Shown here: in pieces, positions 57,160 to 64,000 of the stretch | Position numbering within the stretch: position 1 is the first letter of the stretch | How the letters are laid out: every line of letters begins with the position of its first letter | Assembly: GCA_014904985.1 (NCBI GenBank) | Contig: MU128973.1 | Span: 1 to 64,000, forward strand | Length of the DNA: 64,000 nt | Origin: Hydnum rufescens UP504 | Taxonomy: Eukaryota > Basidiomycota > Agaricomycetes > Cantharellales > Hydnaceae | Direction of reading: 5' to 3' | Notes under the pieces: model-generated | Seen by the model: the letters and a program-made list of their open reading frames with translations, nothing else | Told to the model about the DNA's origin: nothing | Databases searched by the model: none | Position numbers and translations under genes: made by a program

Positions 57160-57800
57160 AAGAACTCACCTTACATGACCACACACCCACCTTAGCAGGT
57201 ATGTGGTACTTTGTTTTATCAATCATTGCATGGGTCTGTGGGGCTGCACATACATGCAGGTCTTGCATTGATTTCAGCCTGCCTGTGCATGTTGGGATTT
57301 TCATCAGGGGTCTCATCCACAATCTCATTGGGGGTCTTCATGCAGGAAGGGGGATCTAAAATAATGATTAATATGTTAGTTTACAAAAAAACGAGAAGTG
57401 GCACCAAAAGAGCAGCTTATGCTGCTCTTCTGGTGTCATTGTACATTCTGTAATGAAGGACTCACCAGATAGTACCACACACCCGCTGCAGCAGGTGTGT
57501 GGTGCTGTATTTATGTTTCATCACGTGGGTTTGGGGGCTGCGCACACATGCAGGGTCTTCCGTTGGTTTCGGCTCACATTTCGTCCACATGGTCATCACA
57601 GGTTTCATACACATCATTGTTTGGGTCATCATTCAGCTGGGGTGATAACCTAGAATAGATAAAGTATTGTATGTTAGTTTAAAATGTCAAAGGAGCACGA
57701 AAAGGGCAGCAAAAGCTGCCCTTTCATGTGTCTGTATCTAATGGGATGGACTCACCATATAGGACCACACCCGCTGTAATGGGGGTGTGATCCTGTTTTT
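57160..57800 (-). repeat. Element E, left array (2 units plus)
   Basis: Intron-type hairpins at about 57402-57436 (CCAAAAGAGCAGC stem) and 57696-57730 (GAAAGGGCAGC...GCTGCCCTTTC, roughly). Exon-type at 57179-57211, 57472-57502 and 57762-57793. Minus donors are GTGAGTTCTT, GTGAGTCCTT and GTGAGTCCAT; acceptors TTCTAG near 57650 and TTTTAG near 57356. Confidence 0.6.
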
Positions 57801-60589
57801 CCCTCAGTGTTATGGGTAGTCAAGGGCTATATAACTGCGATATATGCACTTAGGTAATCATCAAAACAAACAACTCAACACCAGCACTTGCTGGGATCGA
57901 AAGAGATATACAACAGTGCCAAAAGAGCAGCAACTGCTGCTCTTTTGGCACTGGTTCTGGTCTTTTTTTGAACTAATGTATTATTCATTATTTATTATTC
58001 TAGATTCCTTCCCCCTCGCTGAGCAAAACCCCACCCGACAAGAAAACAGATGAAGCCCAGGGTGACATATGGACCTGCGCAGCCACCCGAAACCTCCATC
58101 ACTGGTGATCCACAACCTCTGCAATGACAAATCAAACATGGCACCACACACCCACTTCGGCAGGTGTGTGGCAATATTTGGTGAGGTTTTTTCATTCCAG
58201 GGCATACCACAATGCCAAAAGAGCAGCACCAGCTGCTCTTTTGGTGTTGCTTATGTTATTTTTTTTACCAATGTATTGCTTACTCTAGGTTCTTTCTCCC
58301 TCCATGAAATTGACCTGAAGAATGCCCAGACAGCACCCACCGCAAAATACAGGAGCATGCAGTTGCCCAAGACCCCAATTCTCGATTATCCGCAACCCAT
58401 GTGATGACGAAACAAGTACAGCACCACACACCCGCTTTGGCGGGTGTGTGGCAATATTAGATGAGTTCTTCTTCACATGGGGTGTATGACAACGCCAAAA
58501 GAGCAGCACCAGCTGCTCTTTTGGCATTGCCTTTGGTTGTTTTTCTTTACTGGAATATTATCATTTATATTATTATTCTAGGTTCTCCCTCAATACCCTA
58601 CCCAAAGAAAATAGACGAGGCACGAGATGAATACAACATGTGCAGCCACTCAAACCTCATCAGAGGGCCCAGCCCTGAATCTATCTGACAACAAACTAAA
58701 TACAGCACCACACACCCACTGCAGCAGGTGTGGTACTATTAGGCAAGTCTTTCATTATGACTTGTACAATGGTGCCAAAAGAGCAGCACCAGCTGTTCTT
58801 TTGGTGCTGCCTGTCTCTTTTTTTCCTACTAATGTACTTATTATTCTAGGTCTCTTCTCTCTGCATGAAACCCCACCCAAAGCCAGCATGGACAAGGCCC
58901 AAGGCAAAATACAGACATACACAGCCATCCAAAACTGCTGCCCCCAAACACCCGCAATGTACACAACAAGTTAGATACAGTGCCACACCTGCTCCAGCAG
59001 GTCTGTGGTACACTATTGGGTGAGTTTTCCTTTACGGGGTGTACTACAGCACCAAAAGAGCAGCATCAGCTGCTCTTTTGGCACTACCTCCAATTTTATT
59101 TTATTTTTACTAACGTATCATTCATTTGTTCTAGGTCTCCCTTCACTGTGCAAAACCCGAATGAAAGAAACCAGATGCCCAAGGTGAAATGAGGGTGTGC
59201 ACAGCCCCTCAAGACCTGATCTGAGGTCCCAGTACCAAAATTCCCAACGAACACAGCAACAAATGAAATAGAGCACCACACACCCGCCAAGGTGGGTGTG
59301 TGGTAATAGGTTGTAAATTTCTATTACAATGTGTATGTACAATGGCACCAAAAGAGCAGCAGGAGCTTCTCTTTTGGCACTACCTCCGGTTTGTCTTTTT
59401 ACTAATGTATTATTATTCCTGCATTCTAGGTCCCCTTCACTACACAAAAGCCATGAAACTCAAGGCGAAATATGGATGTACACAGCCACCCAAGGCCCAA
59501 TTTGATGTCCCGGTCCCCAAACACCTGCAACAAACACAATGACGGATAATATGGTACCACACACCCGCTGTGGCGGGTGTGGTAATACCTGGTGAGTTTT
59601 CCACAGCAACATACAACAGCACCCAAAGAGCAGCAGTAGCTGCTCTTTTGGCACTGTTTCTGTTTTTTTTAAAAACTAATGTATTATTTATTATTCTAGG
59701 TGTCCTCTCAATGCATGAAACTCCACTCAACCTGAACACAGCTGAGATCCAAGACAAAACATGGATGTGCACAGCCACCCACAACCCAATACAGACCCCC
59801 CTGTCAAAACCTGTGCGAACACCACCCAACAACCCCACAGCCACGCATGCTAATGCCCAGGCGGTGCACGACAAAGGAGGAAGCCACCATGCCACACACC
59901 CACTGCAGTGGGTGTGGTAATATCTTGTAAGTTTCTTGTTACCAGATGTACAACCACACCAGAAGAGCAGCAACTGCTGCTCTTCTGGCACCGCTTCTGT
60001 TTTTTTTATTAACCACTGTATTATTTGCCATTGTAGATCTCCCCTGCGTGAAGACATGCCCAATGAGGGCAAACACAACCCCCATCAAATACCTATCCGA
60101 CAACGAATCAAAGATGGTGCCACATGCCCGCTTCAGCAGGTGTGTGGCAATATCAGGTGAGTCTTTTGATTACGGGATGTACAACAATGCCAAAAGAGCA
60201 GCACCAGCTGCTCTTTTGGCATTGCCTTTGATTTTTTGTTCTTTACTAACGTATTATTATTCTAGGGACCTCCACTGTGTGATACCCCACCCGAAGAATA
60301 CACAGACAAGGTCCAGGGCAAAATACAGGAGCATGCAGCCAACCAGACCCCAACCCCCAAGTATCAGCAAGCTATATGACAACAAATCAGATACAATGGG
60401 CATGGTAATATCATGTGAGTTTTTCATACAACATGTACTACAGGCCCCCCCAGCAGGTTTTCCTCTTACTAACAAACCATTTCTTATTCTACTAGGGCAT
60501 CATATTCAACCCCACTTGAAGTCCCTTTGGGACAGGCTGGGCAAGCCCTAGTGTACATATACAACTTTTTTTTCTTGTATTTTAATTGT

Positions 60590-61040
60590 ACTATATTGCA
60601 ATAAGGAGTGGTGATTCCGAGATAAGGACATAGCTAGGGTACCAGGAGAGTGCCAAAAAAGGAAATCTATTAACTGGAGTTGTAGCAACATTGTTTCCAG
60701 TGCAGAGCAGATCAGGAAGTTGACATAAGCTACCCAAAGGGATTGTTTGATCCCAGCTCAGTCGAGTTCTGCTTTTGGCAAGAGTGGCAGTATAAGGAAT
60801 ACTAAAAAGGCCCAGTAATGAGTAAGACTGCCATGGCCCAGTGGGTTGAGACTCTAAGTCAAGTGATTGAGAGGTTGAGGGTTCAAACCCAGCCTTAGTT
60901 TTACAATGCATTTCTCACCCATTAGACCTTGTGATGTATCAGTTGCCTTTAACTCTTGGAGAGATGTGTTACAGAGAGTGATACATCACCCATTTCTGGG
61001 AGTTATGGGCAGTTGGTTAATCACTGGTATGTCTACTGGT
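60590..61040. mobile_element. Insertion with tRNA-like module in element E
   Basis: Splits the last normal spacing of the E array: array sequence stops near 60590 and resumes at about 61040 in the tail of an intron (TTTAACTAATACATT...TTCTAG). Its right part carries GTGATGTATCAG and GTGATACATCAC, the palindromic motif of elements G and H. Confidence 0.5.
60827..60900 (+). ncRNA. tRNA-like module
   Basis: TGGCCCAGTGGGTTGAG fits the box A consensus (TRGYNNARNGG) and GGTTCAAACCC is a perfect box B, 30 bp apart. The arms do not form a complete cloverleaf that I can confirm, so it is called tRNA-like. Confidence 0.5.
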
Positions 61041-61659
61041 GCTTTTTGCACTGGTTTGAATGTTTAACTAATACATTTATTATTCTAGGTTATCTCCTGA
61101 CATGAAGACTCACCAAACAAACCCCCCCCCCACCCGTAGACATGACAATGCCCCTGCCAAACAAAACCACAAATATGACTGGCCAAAGAATACCCACCAG
61201 ACCAAACCCGGGAACGGGAACACACAACACAAGACCACAGAACCCCCAGACAAACCACACCCACTTCGGCGGGTGTGTGACAATCTCAAGGTGAGTACCC
61301 CCCCACCTCTATTTATGCCAAGGGAGCAGCATACGCTGCTCCTTTGGCATAGCTTTCTTTTCTTTTTTACTAACATATCATTTATTATGTTAGGTTGTCA
61401 TCTGAACCTGTACCCCCACCGACTCCTAATCAAGACCCATGACCCCAGCCTGGTCAGCCAATTATCTGTATCTAACTAGATGCTTCAAGGGTTGTATTTA
61501 TATAGTCTAACTAGATATCAGAGCCCGGGGCCCCCAGGGGCCCCTGCAATACAATCAAGGGGCCCCCAAAGCACCCCAGGGGCCCCTGCCATATTATGCA
61601 TCATATATTAATATATTATTATTATTATATTATATACATCCATAGGCTCACCCAGTAGG

Positions 61660-63085
61660 GCTCACCTATGTGCCCAAGAAGAACAGCCCAAGGCTGCTCT
61701 TCTTGTGCAATTGTAGCCAAAGAAACCCTTACCTTGATGTGTGGGGGGGGGCTTGGCTTGGTTCGCCGGGTTTGGGGTCACTTGCCGGATCTTCATTCGC
61801 CGGGTTTGGGTTCGCGGGGTGTTTGTCTGGTGGGTTTGGGGTCCTGGGGTTTGGCTCAGCAGGTGAGGGGTCAGGGGGTCACGCGGATTCAAGTACAAGA
61901 TCTAGAAAAGAAAACAAGATGTTAGTTAGACAAGCATCACAAGAAGAGCAGTTTACACTGCTCTTCTTGCACCACAAGACTAATAAAAACAACTCACCTT
62001 GTAGTACCACACACCCAAGGTGGCGGGTGTGTGGTACTTTATGTTCCCCATATATTGCCGACCGGGTTTCAATATGTGGGGTGGTGGGGGTTCTCGTGTT
62101 GGTATTCATTCGCGTGAAAGGTGAAGACCTAATAGAAAAAAAAAGTTGGTCAGTTAAGAAATAAAGGCAGTGCAAAAAGAGCAGCTTTTGCTGCTCTTTT
62201 TGCGCAGATGTATACACTGGGGGGACTCACCTTCTATAGAGAGCCACACCCCCGCCATAGTGGGTGTGCGGTTGGTGTGGCCACTCGTTGGGTGTGTTGT
62301 CATCTGTTGTGGTCGCGTTGGTCGCATTTCTGTTTGTGGGTTTGGCTTGCGGGCATTTGTTCGGCGGTTTTGGAGTTGTGGGGTTTGGGGTTGAGGGGTT
62401 TGGCTTGCGGGCCTTTGTTCAGTGGCTTTGGAGTCGCGGGGTTTGGCTCAGGTTTGGGGTCGTGGGGTTTGGCTCAGGTTTGGGGTCGCGGGGTTTGGCT
62501 CGGGTTTGAGGTTGGGGGTTCACTAAGGTTCAAGTCCAAGATCTAGAAAAATAAGATGTTGTTAGTTAAAAATTAAAGCACCGCAAGAAGAGCAGCCTAC
62601 GCTGCTCTTCTTGCACCATGAAATTTAAATTTAAAAAAAACTCATCTTATAGTACCACACACCCGCCGCAGCTGGTGTGTGGTTCCTGGGGCCATACGTT
62701 GGGCACGTTCTCATCTGTTGTGTGCTCGTTTGATGTGTTGGCATCTGTCGCATCCTTGTTTGATGCACTGGCATCTGTCGCGTCCTTGTTTGATGCATTG
62801 GTGTCTGTCGCATCCTCATTTGATGCACTGGCATCTGTTGCATCCTCGTTTGACACGTTGTCATTTGGCATGTTACTGTTTGCTGTATCGCCATTTAGGT
62901 CCTTGTCATTTCACAGGGTTTTGTCAGACAACATGATCTGGAAGAATAAATGAGTGGTTAGTAAAAGTATTCAAAGCAGCGCAAAAAGAGCAGCTTTCGC
63001 TGCTCTTTTTGTGCCGTTGTATCTACTGATAAGGAAACTCACCTTATGACCATACACCCGCAACGGCGGGTGTGTGGTCATTTGC
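61660..63085 (-). repeat. Element F, left hairpin-intron array (5 units)
   Basis: Intron-type hairpins at about 61669-61706, 61937-61973, 62168-62204, 62578-62618 and 62980-63016. Three have CAAGAAGAGCAGC/GCTGCTCTTCTTG-type stems, two the CAAAAAGAGCAGC type. Exon-type hairpins at 62006-62038, 62244-62274, 62654-62684 and 63049-63080. Minus donors GTGAGTCCCC, GTGAGTTGTT and GTGAGTTTCC; acceptors TTTTCTAG at about 61905 and 62545 with CTAAC upstream. Confidence 0.65.
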
Positions 63086-63199
63086 TTGCCTTTCCAGGCG
63101 GTTGTTTGTTGTGGTTGCGGAGTTGCAAGAAAGACACAGACTCAATGCTGGCAATTGCCGGCATGCAAAGAGCGCCCAAGTGCCGGCACTACAAGCACA

Positions 63200-63436
63200 A
63201 TACATGTTAATAGGAAGTATCTAGAAAAAAAATAAAGACTATATAGCGACTATTTTTGCAAAAAAAAAAAAAGGAAAAGGATGATGATAATAAGGAAGAG
63301 CCCAATAAGGCATGACATGCCTTATTGGGCTCTTCCTTATTATCATCATCCTTTTCCTTTTTTTTTTGCAAAAATAGTCGCTATATAGTCTTTATTTTTT
63401 TTCTAGATACTTCCTATTAACATGTACAGTCTTTGA
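63200..63436. promoter_or_regulatory. Element F, central palindrome
   Basis: Arms of about 117 bp with a loop of about five bases. AGAGCCCAATAAGGCATGA sits at the tip and CTTCCTATTAACATGTA at the outer ends. The outer GGCAATTGCCGGCA (63152) is present on the left only, showing where the right side was lost. Same order of motifs as in A and B. Confidence 0.6.
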
Positions 63437-63884
63437 CCGGTCCTTGAGCCAGACCGGTCCTTGAGCCGACCCCCCATATCTTGGTTAATTCAAGAGATAT
63501 TTACTTGCTCTTTTGTGCATTGGGAAGGGGTGTATTAGTCTAGTTCATGTACCAAATTTGAAGCAAAACTGATGCGCAGAAAATTGGCAGTCAGGACCTT
63601 AATCATTTTGCAAGCAATTTTTGAGGAGACACAATTGTTCTACAAGTTTTTTTCCTGTTTCTCCCTTGTGTCAACCTCTGTAAACCCTCCAAAGACTTTG
63701 GTAGCATGTATAGCTACAATCTTTATTGTTGCCAGGAAGCACAGTTCTTTGTTGTGACGGAGAAAACACGGAAATAATAAAGGTGCAATCTCTGACAACA
63801 GCACTTCATCTCAATTGGCCTCGTGTCCCTTTCCACCCCCACAGTCACTGCATACTGCCTTCCTAAACTGGATGCATACTCCAT
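63437..63884. other. Flank without recognised feature
   Basis: Begins with a short direct repeat of ACCGGTCCTTGAGCC, then ordinary A/T-rich sequence. No supported gene. Confidence 0.4.
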
Positions 63885-64000
63885 ATGACAAAACATGCAC
63901 TATCTGAAGAACAAAAAGCCCGTGTTGCCACTCGTATGCATGATGAAAAGCATAGTCATGCAGTGGATGCATATCATGCAGCAGCCGAGCAAGCCCACCT
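63885..64000 (+). CDS. Possible start of an ORF running off the window
   Basis: ATG at 63885 opens MTKHALSEEQKARVATRMHD and stays open to the window edge (38 codons). Charged, helix-prone composition with normal codon variety suggests real coding sequence. No family can be named from this length. Confidence 0.35.
   Translation, partial: MTKHALSEEQKARVATRMHDEKHSHAVDAYHAAAEQAH

Larger units (their letters stand above)
57900..61380 (+). repeat. Element E, right array (about 10 units)
   Basis: Intron-type hairpins with CCAAAAGAGCAGC/GCTGCTCTTTTGG stems at about 57917, 58213, 58495, 58774, 59051, 59347, 59621, 59958, 60188 and a diverged one at 61318. Exon-type hairpins at 58141, 58420, 58706, 58981, 59275, 59554, 59893, 60118 and 61257. 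Units repeat every 275-330 bp. The usual TTACTAA(T/C) and TTATTCTAGG follow each intron hairpin. The A:T to C:G change in the stem is matched on both arms in almost every unit. Confidence 0.65.
57140..61455. mobile_element. Element E: carrier without visible TIRs
   Basis: Same plan: a minus array (57160-57800), a reduced centre with AACTCAACACCAGCACTTGCTGG (57868) and a long plus array (57900-61380). No long palindrome and no CAGGCTGG or GGGGCCCC terminus were found at either side; CAGCCTGGTCAGCC at 61449 vaguely recalls the A/B end. Interrupted at about 60590-61040 by a tRNA-like insertion. No protein-coding frame. Confidence 0.55.
61467..63436. mobile_element. Element F: GGGGCCCC-type carrier, left half and full centre
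   Basis: The left end has paired TATCTAACTAGAT motifs, then GGGGCCCCC/CCAGGGGCCCCTGC blocks shared with element D. A minus array of five intron-type hairpins leads to a complete central palindrome (63200-63436). The right array is missing: after 63436 the sequence changes to a direct repeat ACCGGTCCTTGAGCC. Either the element was cut at its centre or the assembly lost the second half. Confidence 0.65.

Noticed and set aside
60440..60500. A tenth regular unit in element E at this place
   Set aside because: An acceptor-like TTATTCTACTAG is present, but the intron hairpin is replaced by a C-rich tract, so it is counted as degenerate.
26450..60900. True tRNA genes at the box A/box B sites
   Set aside because: Only internal promoter motifs are convincing; acceptor and anticodon stems do not pair cleanly, and the sites lie inside repeats.
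16528..62953. Many short ORFs across the arrays encoding PHTRRSGC-, THPLQQVCG- or HTPAVAGVW-like peptides
   Set aside because: These are the three frames of the exon hairpin. Frames close within one unit, are not kept between units and appear on both strands.

Overview
The window looks like a repeat-dense region of an agaricomycete-type (basidiomycete) fungal genome. The evidence is a NACHT-WD40 gene with very short introns (55-60 nt), a decayed Gyp1-like RabGAP gene, a chromodomain Ty3/gypsy element, a second Ty3/gypsy family, and almost continuous nested transposons from about 8 kb to the right end. No rRNA gene, true tRNA gene, CRISPR array or prokaryotic operon was seen.

Layout. 0-1.65 kb: Gyp1-like TBC-domain pseudogene (minus). 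3.27-7.54 kb: NACHT-WD40 gene with about 13 WD40 repeats and one apparent frameshift. 8.6-10 kb: copia gag and LTR debris. 11.7-21.5 kb: an unknown ORF split by a 7.7-kb element (A). 21.5-28 kb: a related element (C), solo-LTR copies, a TIR element with inverted tRNA-like modules (H) and debris. 27.9-55.3 kb: a Russian doll in which gypsy-2 is interrupted by TIR element G, G by gypsy-1, and gypsy-1 by a 4.4-kb element (B). 57-63.4 kb: two more carriers (E, F). The last 115 bases may be the start of another ORF.

The outstanding feature is a repeated architecture I cannot match to any described system. At least six carriers (A, B, C, E, F, G, plus fragments) hold tandem arrays alternating two hairpin types. 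One hairpin (arms GCAAAAAGAGCAGC / GCTGCTCTTTTTGC) always lies in an intron-like segment with GTATGT or GTGAGT donor, a CTAAC/CTAAT branch-point-like motif and TTCTAG acceptor. The other (arms CCACACACCCGC / GCGGGTGTGTGG) lies at the 3' end of each exon-like segment. Arrays run outward in opposite directions from a central long palindrome, so each carrier looks like a pair of divergent, multi-intron, probably non-coding transcription units. Stems covary between units and between carriers. A and B are bounded by imperfect TIRs (CAGGCTGGTCAGTCA / TGACTGACCAAGGTG) and exact 8-bp target-site duplications, so they move as hAT-like DNA transposons. No transposase is visible in any carrier.

Repeated DNA here also shows C-to-T decay: nearly every in-frame stop in gypsy-2 is TGA where arginine is expected, and some carriers are CpG-poor while B is CpG-rich.
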